This document shows, one piece after another, positions 41,863-49,541 of a stretch of DNA of 64,000 bases; within the stretch, counting starts at the first letter, position 1, and each line of letters starts with the position of its first letter. The notes beneath the pieces were generated by a model, which ran no database searches, was not told the DNA's origin, and saw only the letters and a program-made list of their open reading frames with translations. Location: contig JBGAPZ010000021.1 of the NCBI GenBank assembly GCA_044220975.1, positions 1 to 64,000 on the forward strand, written 5' to 3'. The translations under genes were made by a program, and so were the position numbers. The stretch comes from SZUA-430 sp044220975 (GTDB taxonomy: Bacteria > Pseudomonadota > Alphaproteobacteria > Micropepsales > Micropepsaceae).

Positions 41863-42743
41863 ATCGTGTGTTTTCCGCGAACGAAGTTCGAATAGTCGTC
41901 CAGCAGCGTGCGGGTGATATTGCCGACCTCGAACTTCCAATCGCCGATCGAGCCGACGGGCGTCACCTCGGCCGCGGAGCCGGTCAAGAAGCACTCGCTG
42001 AAGCCGGCGACATCGGACGGCTGAACGTACTGCTCGACGACGTCGATCTGACGTGCGCGGGCGAGGTTCATAACTGTTTGACGGGTGATGCCGTTCAGGA
42101 AGCAGTCGGCGTAAGGTGTGATCAGCTTGCCTTCCTTGACGAAGAAAATGTTCGCGCCGGTCGCTTCGGCGACGAGACCACGCCAATCGTACATCATGGC
42201 GTCGGCAAAGCCCTTGGCCTCAGCCTCATGCTTTGACAGCGTGCAGATCATGTAGAGGCCTGCTGCCTTCGCCTTCCACGGCGTTGTGTCCGGAGCGGGG
42301 CGGCGCCAGCGGGCGATGTCGAGCTTGATGCCTTTGCGCTTGATCTCGGGGTCGAACATCGACGGCCACGGCCAGACAGCTATCGCGACGTGGATTTTCG
42401 ATTGCTGCGCGCTTACCGACATCTGCTCGCTGCCGCGGAACGCGACGGGGCGCATATAGGCGTCGTTAAGGCCGGCCGCTTCGACCACCTGTTTGCAGGC
42501 GTCGTTGATCTGCTGTTCGGTGTAAGGGATCTCGAAACCCATCAGGCGCGCGGATTCGAACAAGCGCGACGTATGCTGTTCGAGCTTGAAGACCTTTTTG
42601 TCGTAGACCCGCTGGCCCTCGAACACGCATGAGCCGTAGTGGAGGCCATGGGTGAGAACATGGGTCGTGGCGTCACGCCAGGGCACGAGTTTGCCGTCCA
42701 GCCAGATATGGCCGTCGCGGTCGTCGAATGGGATGAGCGCCAT
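41859..42743 (-). CDS. ilvE: Branched-chain amino acid aminotransferase
   Basis: A 294-residue class IV PLP aminotransferase for leucine, isoleucine and valine. Features: WLDGKLVPWRDATTHVLTHGLHYGSCVFEG at the N-terminus (shown in part), the lysine region PWKAKAAGLY, and the C-terminal ECFLTGSAAEVTPVGSIGDW. Start 42743 is set by GGAG 6 bases upstream. It is divergent from the MarR-type regulator with about 110 bases between starts, so the dyad at 42830-42853 could affect both. Confidence 0.93.
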   Translation of the reverse strand: MALIPFDDRDGHIWLDGKLVPWRDATTHVLTHGLHYGSCVFEGQRVYDKKVFKLEQHTSRLFESARLMGFEIPYTEQQINDACKQVVEAAGLNDAYMRPVAFRGSEQMSVSAQQSKIHVAIAVWPWPSMFDPEIKRKGIKLDIARWRRPAPDTTPWKAKAAGLYMICTLSKHEAEAKGFADAMMYDWRGLVAEATGANIFFVKEGKLITPYADCFLNGITRQTVMNLARARQIDVVEQYVQPSDVAGFSECFLTGSAAEVTPVGSIGDWKFEVGNITRTLLDDYSNFVRGKHTI

Positions 42744-42829
42744 CGAAGGCTCCAACGTTGGTTAAGCGCGTTTTCGCCAGTATAGCCGTCCCGCTTGCGA
42801 GCGGTACAGGGTGGGCTCTATTGTGAGTC

Positions 42830-42853
42830 GCATATCTGCCATAACCGATATGC
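42830..42853. promoter_or_regulatory. Dyad GCATATC-N10-GATATGC next to the MarR gene
   Basis: Perfect 7-bp arms in a 24-base inverted repeat that ends one base before the ATG of the MarR-type gene at 42854. Position and size fit an autoregulatory MarR operator; it also lies upstream of ilvE. Confidence 0.6.
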
Positions 42854-43363
42854 ATGACCCTCGACCGGGCACTTTCGATGAAGGCTCAGGCGCCGCTTCT
42901 CTACCTGCGCGAAGAAGAACTGACGGACGGCATGGAGCTGTTCTTCTTTGCCGGGCGCAGCATGGCCGATGCGATGGATAAGCGGCTGGAGGAGCTTGCG
43001 CTCGGGCATGCGGATTATCGTGCGATGCATTTTGTTGCGCGCCACCCGGGTATGCCCGTTTCGGACTTGCTGAGTATCCTAGGGATCACGAAACAATCGC
43101 TCAGCCGGGTTATTCGCGGGCTGACGCAGGGCGGGTATTTGATGCAAAGCGCAGGTGTTTCGGACCGGCGGCAACGGCTGCTCCGCCTGACAGCGAAGGG
43201 CCAATCAGTGGAGGGTGAATTGTCCGCCCTCCAGAGGGCGCGGTTCGCCAAGGCCTATCGGGAGGCGGGACCCGAAGCCGTGGCCGGGTTTCGGCAGGTG
43301 CTGGGCGGGCTTCTAGCCGATACGGAGCGGGCGGGCGTGTTGCGCCTGATTGCGAAGCGATGA
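42854..43363 (+). CDS. MarR-family regulator, PetP-like
   Basis: The 169-residue winged-helix protein has LALGHADYRAMHFVARHPGMPVSDL (shown for the first DNA-binding helix region), recognition helix ITKQSLSRVIRGL and wing VSDRRQRLLRL. It is followed immediately by an OmpR-type response regulator and a histidine kinase, the arrangement of petP-petR first described in Rhodobacter capsulatus. The start is poorly served by a Shine-Dalgarno; a dyad ends right before it. The three regulators and a monooxygenase are chained by short overlaps, hence one operon. Confidence 0.87.
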   Translation: MTLDRALSMKAQAPLLYLREEELTDGMELFFFAGRSMADAMDKRLEELALGHADYRAMHFVARHPGMPVSDLLSILGITKQSLSRVIRGLTQGGYLMQSAGVSDRRQRLLRLTAKGQSVEGELSALQRARFAKAYREAGPEAVAGFRQVLGGLLADTERAGVLRLIAKR

Positions 43364-44082
43364 TGAGCGACGTGAAAGAGGCCCCCAACGGCGACGACAA
43401 GCTGCACCACCTGCTGATCGTCGACGACGACACGCGTATCCGCACCCTGTTACAGCGCTATTTGAGCGAGGCGGGCTATCGAGTTACCGCCGCGAAAGAT
43501 GCGAGCGAAGCGCGGCAGTTAATGACAAGCCTCGACTTCGACTTCATCGTGCTCGACGTGATGATGCCGGGCGAGGACGGTTTCTCGCTTACGAAGGCCA
43601 TTCGCGAGACGTCGAATGTTCCGATCCTGCTATTGACTGCGCGCGGAGAGGCCGGCGATCGCATCGAAGGGTTGGAGCGCGGCGCGGACGACTACCTGCC
43701 GAAGCCGTTCGAGCCTCGCGAGCTGCTACTCAGGATCGCCACGATCTTGCGACGCGCGGGGCAATCCACGGAAGCCGTGAAGCAGATCATTCAGTTGGGG
43801 CTTTGCCGTTTCGATCCCGAGCGTGGTGAGCTTGTGCGCGACGGCAAGCCCGTGAAACTCACATCGGCGGAGTTGCAGTTGATGCGGGTGCTGGCCGCCA
43901 ATCCGGGGCAAACGTTTACGCGCACCGACCTGTCGCAACGCATGGGCGAGGTTCTTGAGCGCACGGTCGACGTGCAGATTACGCGGCTGCGGCGCAAGAT
44001 CGAGAACGATCCGAAGTTGCCGCTGTATCTGCAGACCGTCCGTGGTATCGGCTATGTGCTGATGCCTGATCGCGTGGGGTAG
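43360..44082 (+). CDS. OmpR-family response regulator, PetR-like
   Basis: The 240-residue regulator has an N-terminal receiver domain with the acidic triad in IVDDD (21-24), phosphoacceptor Asp66 (VLDVMMPGEDG) and Lys in LPKPFEP, and a C-terminal OmpR winged helix (GKPVKLTSAELQLMRVL, DVQITRLRRKIENDP, VRGIGYVL). It overlaps the MarR-type gene by four bases and is 4 bases before the histidine kinase gene, its likely partner. The targets are not shown by the sequence; petABC lies about 9 kb away. Confidence 0.93.
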   Translation: MMSDVKEAPNGDDKLHHLLIVDDDTRIRTLLQRYLSEAGYRVTAAKDASEARQLMTSLDFDFIVLDVMMPGEDGFSLTKAIRETSNVPILLLTARGEAGDRIEGLERGADDYLPKPFEPRELLLRIATILRRAGQSTEAVKQIIQLGLCRFDPERGELVRDGKPVKLTSAELQLMRVLAANPGQTFTRTDLSQRMGEVLERTVDVQITRLRRKIENDPKLPLYLQTVRGIGYVLMPDRVG

Positions 44083-44086
44083 GGCG

Positions 44087-45424
44087 ATGCCGCGCGGATG
44101 GTTTCGCCGTTCAATGCCGCGCGGGTTGTTCGGGCGCTCGCTCGTCATCATTGTGATGCCGGTTGTCGTTCTGCAAGCCGTCGTCACCTATTTGCTGTTC
44201 GACCGGCAGTGGGACGCCGTGACGACGCGCATCTCGCGCGGCGTTGCCGCGCAAATCGCGCTTTTCGTGCAGAGCTACGAGACGTTGGGGCCGGAGAAAT
44301 TTGCCACCGAAGCGGCGCGGATTAAGGAAACGTCTTTCGGATTGGCACCGGTTGTTCAGTCGGGGGAGAAGATTCCAGATACAGAATCCCCTGCTTACGA
44401 GGTGCTGAAGCAGACCTTTACGCGCGAGCTTGCCAAGATCACTGGGCGCCCGGTTTGGGTGGATTCGGAGTCGCTTGACGATCAAGTCGATATTCGCATT
44501 CAGCTCGACGGGGCCGTGATGCACGTTTTGGCCGACCGCAAACGCGTCATGTCGACGAACACGCATGTGTGGGTGCTGTGGAGCATGGGCACGGCCCTAA
44601 TCTTGCTTTCGGTCGCGATCCTGTTTCTGCGCAATCAAATACGGCCAATTGAACGCCTGGCTGATGTGGCCGAGGCGTTCGGCAAGGGGCGCGACGTTCC
44701 CGACTTCCGGCCCGCGGGGGCTACCGAGGTTCGACGCGCGGGGCTCGCGTTCCTGGACATGAAGGAGCGCATCTCGCGCTTCGTACAGCAGCGGACGGAT
44801 ATGCTTGCCGGCGTCAGCCACGATTTGCGCACACCGCTGACGCGCATGAAGCTTGAGCTCGCAATGATGAAAGACGATCCGTCCTCCCAGGCGCTAAAAG
44901 GCGACTTGGAAGAGATGGAGCATATGCTGGAGGAATATCTCGCGTTCGCGCGGGGCCAGGCGGGCGAAGGGGCTGCCGACACCGATATCGGACAGCTGGT
45001 GCGCGACGTTGCGACAAGCGCGCAGCGGAAGGTCGGAACGAAAGCGCCGAACAAGACAGTCGAGGTTGCGGTCAATGGCGGTCTTGTCGTCGAAGTGCGA
45101 CCGAACGCGATGCGCCGCTGCGTGACGAACCTGGTCGAAAATGCTTTGCGTTACGGTACGCGCGCGACGGTTAGCGCAAGCCAGCGCGACGATATGGTCG
45201 AGATCGCGGTCGACGACGATGGACCCGGCATTCCGCCCGACCGGCGCGAAGAGGCGTTCCGGCCGTTCCACCGCTTGGAGAGCGGCCGCACGCTGACGCA
45301 GGGTGGCGGCGTCGGGTTGGGTCTTGCGATCGCGCGCGATATCGCGCGCGGTCATGGTGGCGAAATCACTTTGGGTGAGAGTAAGCTTGGCGGATTGCGC
45401 GCCGTTGTCAGGTTACCGGTATGA
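44087..45424 (+). CDS. EnvZ-like sensor histidine kinase
   Basis: The 445-residue kinase has a membrane helix at about residues 12-34, a periplasmic domain, a second helix at about 163-182, a HAMP linker (RNQIRPIERLADVAEAF), the H-box GVSHDLRTPLTR with phosphorylated His245, and the ATPase motifs N (NLVENALRYG), G1 (DDGPGIPP) and G2 (GGGVGLGLAIARDI). It should phosphorylate the response regulator encoded just upstream. Its stop overlaps the start of the next gene (ATGA). Confidence 0.93.
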   Translation: MPRGWFRRSMPRGLFGRSLVIIVMPVVVLQAVVTYLLFDRQWDAVTTRISRGVAAQIALFVQSYETLGPEKFATEAARIKETSFGLAPVVQSGEKIPDTESPAYEVLKQTFTRELAKITGRPVWVDSESLDDQVDIRIQLDGAVMHVLADRKRVMSTNTHVWVLWSMGTALILLSVAILFLRNQIRPIERLADVAEAFGKGRDVPDFRPAGATEVRRAGLAFLDMKERISRFVQQRTDMLAGVSHDLRTPLTRMKLELAMMKDDPSSQALKGDLEEMEHMLEEYLAFARGQAGEGAADTDIGQLVRDVATSAQRKVGTKAPNKTVEVAVNGGLVVEVRPNAMRRCVTNLVENALRYGTRATVSASQRDDMVEIAVDDDGPGIPPDRREEAFRPFHRLESGRTLTQGGGVGLGLAIARDIARGHGGEITLGESKLGGLRAVVRLPV

Positions 45425-45720
45425 TCATTGTTGTCGGCAGCATCGTTGCGAAACCGGAAACGTTTGCGGAAGTTCAACGGCTTGGACTCGAGCATACGCG
45501 CCGGTCGCGCGGGGAGCCGGGTTGCGTCTCGCATGATATTCACGTCGACTGCGAGAACCCCATGAAACTTACGTTCGTCGAGAAGTGGGCCGACGCGACG
45601 TCGCTGCAGGCACACTTCAAAGTTAAAGAGTCGATCGCCTTCGTGATGCGCGCACGCGAGCTCAGCGCGACGCCGCCCACAATCGAGATCTTCGACGCTT
45701 CGGCGGCGAAGATCGGCTGA
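45421..45720 (+). CDS. Antibiotic biosynthesis monooxygenase (ABM/YgiN-like) domain protein
   Basis: The 99-residue protein has the dimeric alpha/beta-barrel ABM pattern: VVGSIVAKPETFAEVQRL, RRSRGEPGCVSHDIHVD and FVEKWADATSLQAHFK. Relatives include cofactor-free quinol monooxygenases such as YgiN. Translational coupling to the histidine kinase gene (ATGA) is unusual and suggests the enzyme belongs to the response controlled by the two-component pair, for example quinone redox, but this is inference. It converges on the phasin gene. Confidence 0.85.
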   Translation: MIIVVGSIVAKPETFAEVQRLGLEHTRRSRGEPGCVSHDIHVDCENPMKLTFVEKWADATSLQAHFKVKESIAFVMRARELSATPPTIEIFDASAAKIG

Positions 45721-45723
45721 GCG

Positions 45724-46179
45724 CTATTTCCGGCCGGCGGTGATTTTCTCGGCGAGCTCTTGCATCTCGGCGATCGATTCCTTCGCGCGGTCTTGCATGA
45801 TTTTGAACGCGTCGCTGTTGGCGTCGATTGCAAGTTCGGCAAGTTCCTTCATGTGCTTCAACGCGCGGCCGACCGTCTTTTCGACCATCTCGGCTTGCTT
45901 CTTCGGCAAGTCCTTGCCGTCGTTCGCCTTCATCAGGTCGCCCACGGATTCCTGAATCGCCTGCATCGATTCAGCCATAATCTCGCCTTGGCGGCGCATC
46001 ATGTTCTGATAGCCCTGTGCCGCTTTTTGGTTCGCTTTGACGAGCGCTTCGAAATTTTTCTTCTGGCTCTCCATCAGCGCGTTGTTGTCGATACCGGGCA
46101 CCGAGAAGCGGTCCCAAAAGCCCTGATCGAAGTTCGGCCATTTGAAATCGAATTCGGGGAAGGGGCTCTTGCTCGCCAT
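45724..46179 (-). CDS. Phasin-family protein
   Basis: The 151-residue, helix-rich protein has the phasin_2-type core (NFEALVKANQKAAQGYQNMMRRQ) and a long amphipathic, coiled C-terminal half. Phasins coat polyhydroxyalkanoate granules, so the cell probably stores such a polymer, although no phaC, phaA or phaB gene is in the window. AAGGAGA precedes the ATG. The gene follows the TetR-type gene after 51 bases on the same strand; that gap contains a short GC-rich inverted repeat but no T run. Confidence 0.88.
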   Translation of the reverse strand: MASKSPFPEFDFKWPNFDQGFWDRFSVPGIDNNALMESQKKNFEALVKANQKAAQGYQNMMRRQGEIMAESMQAIQESVGDLMKANDGKDLPKKQAEMVEKTVGRALKHMKELAELAIDANSDAFKIMQDRAKESIAEMQELAEKITAGRK

Positions 46180-46230
46180 GGGTCTTGTCTCCTTTGGGGA
46201 GGGGAAGATGGGCCCGGGCGGGAGCCCGCG

Positions 46231-46830
46231 TCAATCGGCGTCCGCGGGTTCCTCGGCGCGCACATTTTGCAGGCGTTCGGTCCATTCTTCGATAAGGCGT
46301 AGGCGGCGGTCGACGTGCGCCATCGTCTTGGCCAAGTCCTCGCCGTCTTCGAGCCAGACGGCAAGCGTTTCGGCGAGGAGGACGCCGATGCCGCGGGTGA
46401 TGAGGAACCCTTGCCAGCCTGTCGTGGACAGGCCTGCGCTGTCGGCGATCCAAAACGCACTGCGCACGGTCGCGGGCAGAACGTCGAAGATCGCGCCTGG
46501 GTCGCCTTTCGTATCGGCGTGGATGACGGCGATCGCGGGCTTCAACGGCGTCATGGACTCGAAGCAGCCGATGATCGCGTCAAAAGCGCGGTCGCGCGGC
46601 GGGATGTTCTCGTCGGGCTCGATGGCGCGTTCCAAGGCCGCGATATCGACGCGCTTGGCGATCAGTTGCAGCAGCGCGCGCTTGTCTGGGCAGAGTTCGT
46701 AGAGCGTCGCCTGCGGAATTTTTGCCTTGCGTGCCAACGCCGTCAGCGAAAGCGCCTTCCAGCCGCCTTTTTCGATGGCGGCGAGGGCTGCCGTGACGAG
46801 CTTTTCTTCTGGGGAAAGTTTGGTCGCCAT
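46231..46830 (-). CDS. TetR-type/COQ9-like DNA-binding protein
   Basis: The 199-residue protein has an N-terminal TetR helix-turn-helix (LVTAALAAIEKGGWKALSLTALARKA, shown in part; IPQATLYELCPDKRALL) and an all-helical C-terminal domain resembling the COQ9-like branch. It sits between proC and the phasin gene, in the same direction; this makes control of the phasin plausible but not shown. COQ9-like proteins of ubiquinone synthesis have the same N-terminal fold, so a non-regulatory role remains possible. Confidence 0.82.
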   Translation of the reverse strand: MATKLSPEEKLVTAALAAIEKGGWKALSLTALARKAKIPQATLYELCPDKRALLQLIAKRVDIAALERAIEPDENIPPRDRAFDAIIGCFESMTPLKPAIAVIHADTKGDPGAIFDVLPATVRSAFWIADSAGLSTTGWQGFLITRGIGVLLAETLAVWLEDGEDLAKTMAHVDRRLRLIEEWTERLQNVRAEEPADAD

Positions 46831-46848
46831 GGCGGCAGTTTAGGTGCG

Positions 46849-47703
46849 TTAGCGGGTTTTGGCGAGTTCGAAGCCACGCGCGTTCGCAGCGGCGATTCCT
46901 TCTGCCAACAGGCGCTCGAAGCGAGCGTCGGCCATAAGCACCTTGAGAGCGGCCTCTGTCGTGCCACCGGGGCTGGTGACGGAACGCCGCATGTCGGCGG
47001 GTGAAGCCGGGTTGCTCGCGAGCAGCGCGCCTGCGCCTTCGATCGTCTTGCGCGCGAGGGTCGCGGCGACTGCGGGCGACAAGCCGACGCGTTCACCGGC
47101 TGCGGCCATCGCTTCGGCGAGCAGGAAGACGTAAGCGGGGCCGGACCCCGATACAGCGGTAACAGCGTTCAGCAGTTCTTCGCCGTTCAACCAGACGAGA
47201 TCGCCGACGGCTGTCAACAAGCGATCGGCGAGTTTGCGTTGTGCGGCCGTCGTCGAAGGTGTCGCGTAGGCAGCGGTGATGCCTTTGCCGATCGAGGCGG
47301 GGAGGTTGGGCATCGCGCGCACGATTGCTTTCGAACCACCGAGCCAGAGGCTCAAGCTTTCGATCTGCGTGCCGGCGGCGATCGAGATGACGACCGCGTT
47401 GCGCGCGGCCTTCGCGTAGGCGGGTGCGGTTTGCGACATCATTTGCGGCTTCACGGCGAGGACAATCGCCTCGGGGTTCGTACCGGCCATGAGGTCTTCG
47501 TCGATGCCCGTTTTCGCGCCCGATTTGCGGTAGGTGCGCGCGTCGGCTTGTTTCAGGGCTGGGTCGATCAGCAGCAATCGTGGACCCAGTCCCGCGGCGA
47601 TGAGCCCGCGCGCGATCGCGCCGCCCATGTGGCCGACACCAACGATAACGATGGGGCGGCCGTTTGAGGGCGCTGACTTGGGCGTTAGGCGCTTCCCTGG
47701 CAC
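46849..47703 (-). CDS. proC: Pyrroline-5-carboxylate reductase
   Basis: Catalyses the last step of proline synthesis, reducing pyrroline-5-carboxylate with NAD(P)H. The 284-residue protein has the Rossmann motif IVGVGHMGGAIARGL (about residues 20-34), AVKPQMM, and the signature AVSGSGPAYVFLLAEAM with ASPADMRRSVTSPGGTTEAA. The start is a GTG at 47703 inside the end of ybjN (19-base overlap) with no clear Shine-Dalgarno, so it is probably translated by coupling to ybjN. Confidence 0.93.
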   Translation of the reverse strand: MPGKRLTPKSAPSNGRPIVIVGVGHMGGAIARGLIAAGLGPRLLLIDPALKQADARTYRKSGAKTGIDEDLMAGTNPEAIVLAVKPQMMSQTAPAYAKAARNAVVISIAAGTQIESLSLWLGGSKAIVRAMPNLPASIGKGITAAYATPSTTAAQRKLADRLLTAVGDLVWLNGEELLNAVTAVSGSGPAYVFLLAEAMAAAGERVGLSPAVAATLARKTIEGAGALLASNPASPADMRRSVTSPGGTTEAALKVLMADARFERLLAEGIAAANARGFELAKTR

Positions 47704-48185
47704 TGGTAGACCACCGCGGCTGCTGCTTCAGCGGCGGACTTACCGGCCCAGATGACGAATTGGAAGGCCGAATAGTAACGGTCGCAGGCTTCGAGCGCTG
47801 CGTCGATTAGGCCTTCGCACTGTTCCGGTACGGCCATGGCGCCGCGAAGCAGCAGGCCGTGGCGGAAGATAATCTGGCCGCTGTCGGGCCACATTTCGAA
47901 GTGACCGAGCCAGAGCTGCTCGTTGACGATGTTGATGAGCGCTGCGACTTCGGGGCGCTTTTGTTTCGGCACTTTGACCTCGAGTTGCGCGCAGAGCTGC
48001 AGCGTTTCGACGTCGTGGCGCCAACTGAACGAAAGGTGGTGATCTTCGCTTTGGCCGGGGAACGAGAGATGCATTTCGTCCTCGCCCGCCCGATCGAACA
48101 GCCATTCGTTTTGAACGGCGATTTGCTCCATCAAGTCGAGCGGATTGCCTTGAGTCACTTCGGTATGAGTCTGCAGTGAGCTCAT
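47685..48185 (-). CDS. YbjN-domain protein
   Basis: The 166-residue protein matches the YbjN family: NPLDLMEQIAVQNEWLFDR near residue 14, LQLCAQLEVKVPKQKR, ALINIVNEQLWLGHFEM and the region around FRHGLLLRG. These proteins resemble type III secretion chaperones in fold; in E. coli YbjN affects motility and stress response. It starts the ybjN-proC-tetR-phasin group. The leader contains a strong GC-rich hairpin 38-65 bases before the ATG. Confidence 0.87.
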   Translation of the reverse strand: MSSLQTHTEVTQGNPLDLMEQIAVQNEWLFDRAGEDEMHLSFPGQSEDHHLSFSWRHDVETLQLCAQLEVKVPKQKRPEVAALINIVNEQLWLGHFEMWPDSGQIIFRHGLLLRGAMAVPEQCEGLIDAALEACDRYYSAFQFVIWAGKSAAEAAAAVVYQCQGSA

Positions 48186-48222
48186 CTCTTGGTTCCAACC
48201 TCATCTTGGCCCCCAGAGTCAG

Positions 48223-48250
48223 CCCGCCGCCGGAGGGTACCGGCGGCGGG
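48223..48250 (-). repeat. GC-rich hairpin in the ybjN leader
   Basis: CCCGCCGCCGG (48223-48233) and CCGGCGGCGGG (48240-48250) form a perfect 11-bp stem with a 6-base loop. No T run follows on either strand, so it is not a normal intrinsic terminator; it probably lies in the 5' leader of ybjN. Confidence 0.6.
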
Positions 48251-48375
48251 ATGGCATTTAAGGGCAATTAGCAAGGGTACGCAGGAAGGTGCTCCGGACC
48301 TGGAAAACTGACGCTCCAACATTTAGTAGCCCGACGCGAAGCACCTCCCATGACTGGAAGCGTGCACTAAAGGTT

Positions 48376-48586
48376 GAATCGCGCGCAAGAGTCTGCCCTG
48401 TGGGCTGAATCATTCTTCATGTGGACTGTGTTCGGACAGCGAATCCGATTTGGGGATCGCTTGCGGATAGATCGATACGCGACGTGTCAGAAAAGTAATT
48501 CGATACGAGTCCTGCGAGTCTTCGACCTCGCACTCAACTCTCGTGGTGTGCCGTTACAGAGCGTATCGGACTCTTGATGGTGAATC
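48376..48586. promoter_or_regulatory. Cluster of eight GANTC (CcrM) sites
   Basis: GANTC occurs at 48376, 48389, 48407, 48441, 48507, 48516, 48569 and 48582, with one more at 48216. About one is expected by chance in 211 bases. GANTC is methylated by CcrM in alphaproteobacteria and read by GcrA, so the stretch may be a methylation-dependent control region upstream of lgt or ybjN. Confidence 0.55.
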
Positions 48587-48653
48587 GGGGCCGCCTTGAC
48601 ACCATCGAAGCGTCAACAGCAAGTCTCGCGCTGCTGCTGAGGATAAGCGCCGC

Positions 48654-49541
48654 ATGGCGGTCATTCCGTTTCCCGAAATCGATCCGGTGCTCGTTCAGAT
48701 CGGGCCGATCGCCATCCGCTGGTATGCGCTCTCCTATATCGCGGGGTTGCTCGGCGCGTGGTGGTTCATTCTGCGTTTGATTCGGACGCCGCGGCTGTGG
48801 ACCGGGGCGCCCTTCAACGGTAAGCCGCAAGCGACGAGCGATCACATCGGCGATCTATTCGTGTGGGCGGCCCTCGGCGTGATCATCGGCGGCCGTCTCG
48901 GCTACATCTTGTTCTATGGCCTGATCTACGAGTGGGACAAATTTTCTGCGGAACCCTGGAAGATTTTCTACACGTGGGAGGGCGGGATGTCGTTCCACGG
49001 CGGGGCGATCGGCGTTGTGCTTGCAATCATGCTCTTCGCGCGAACCCGGAAGATCGACATGGTTGCCTTGGGCGACCTGGTGGCGGTCGCGGCACCGATC
49101 GGTCTCTTTTTTGGTCGGATCGCGAATTTCGTGAACGGCGAGCTGTGGGGAAAAGTCACCGACGTGCCATGGGCAATGGTGTTTCCCGGTGCCGCAATTC
49201 GCGCGCCCGACGGTGTGACCATTCTGAGCAACCCGCCGCGCCATCCGAGCCAGCTCTACGAAGCTGGGCTTGAGGGCGCCTTGCTGTTCGCGATTTTGGT
49301 CGTAATGATTTATCGCTTCGATGCCTTAAAGCGGCCTGGACTCTGCATCGCCGTCATGTGGGCAGGGTACGGCTTGTTCCGGTGGATCGTCGAGACGTTC
49401 TTCCGCGAAAACGCGCATCAGTCGTTGTTCGGCGGAGCCGTCTCGATGGGAAGTGTGCTGTCGCTCCTCATGTTCGCGTTCGCGGCTTTCTTCTTCTGGT
49501 ATTCGCTTTACCGCAAAGGGCCCGCGCTGCAGACGCCATGA
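48654..49541 (+). CDS. lgt: Phosphatidylglycerol-prolipoprotein diacylglyceryl transferase
   Basis: Lgt adds diacylglycerol from phosphatidylglycerol to the lipobox cysteine of prolipoproteins. The 295-residue membrane protein has seven hydrophobic segments, the signature MSFHGGAIGVVLA (about residue 113) and GRIANFVNGELWG (about 158), and the catalytic His region NPPRHPSQLYEA. GAGGA precedes the ATG. It leads an operon with a MidA-like methyltransferase, pgeF and a lipoprotein that would be one of its own substrates. Confidence 0.96.
   Translation: MAVIPFPEIDPVLVQIGPIAIRWYALSYIAGLLGAWWFILRLIRTPRLWTGAPFNGKPQATSDHIGDLFVWAALGVIIGGRLGYILFYGLIYEWDKFSAEPWKIFYTWEGGMSFHGGAIGVVLAIMLFARTRKIDMVALGDLVAVAAPIGLFFGRIANFVNGELWGKVTDVPWAMVFPGAAIRAPDGVTILSNPPRHPSQLYEAGLEGALLFAILVVMIYRFDALKRPGLCIAVMWAGYGLFRWIVETFFRENAHQSLFGGAVSMGSVLSLLMFAFAAFFFWYSLYRKGPALQTP

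Larger units (their letters stand above)
48186..48653. other. Non-coding divergent region between ybjN and lgt
   Basis: About 470 bases with lower GC than its surroundings and no credible gene; the only open frame (48374-48577) starts at TTG and has no ribosome-binding site. It holds a GC-rich hairpin at 48223-48250, an arm pair AGGTGCT (48286-48292) / AGCACCT (48340-48346), eight GANTC sites at 48376-48586, three CGATACG motifs, and a TTGACA hexamer at 48596-48601 that lacks a good -10 partner. Confidence 0.7.

Noticed and set aside
48293..48303. Minus-strand CCAGGTCCGGA resembling the core of SRP RNA
   Set aside because: The following GGAAGC part of the SRP motif is missing, so it is a chance match.
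48374..48577. 67-residue plus-strand open frame in the ybjN-lgt gap
   Set aside because: TTG start, no ribosome-binding site, no recognisable features; the dense GANTC sites suggest a regulatory stretch instead.
48186..48653. Chromosome replication origin suggested by the site cluster
   Set aside because: No DnaA boxes (TTATCCACA-like) and no typical origin neighbours such as dnaA, hemE or parAB.
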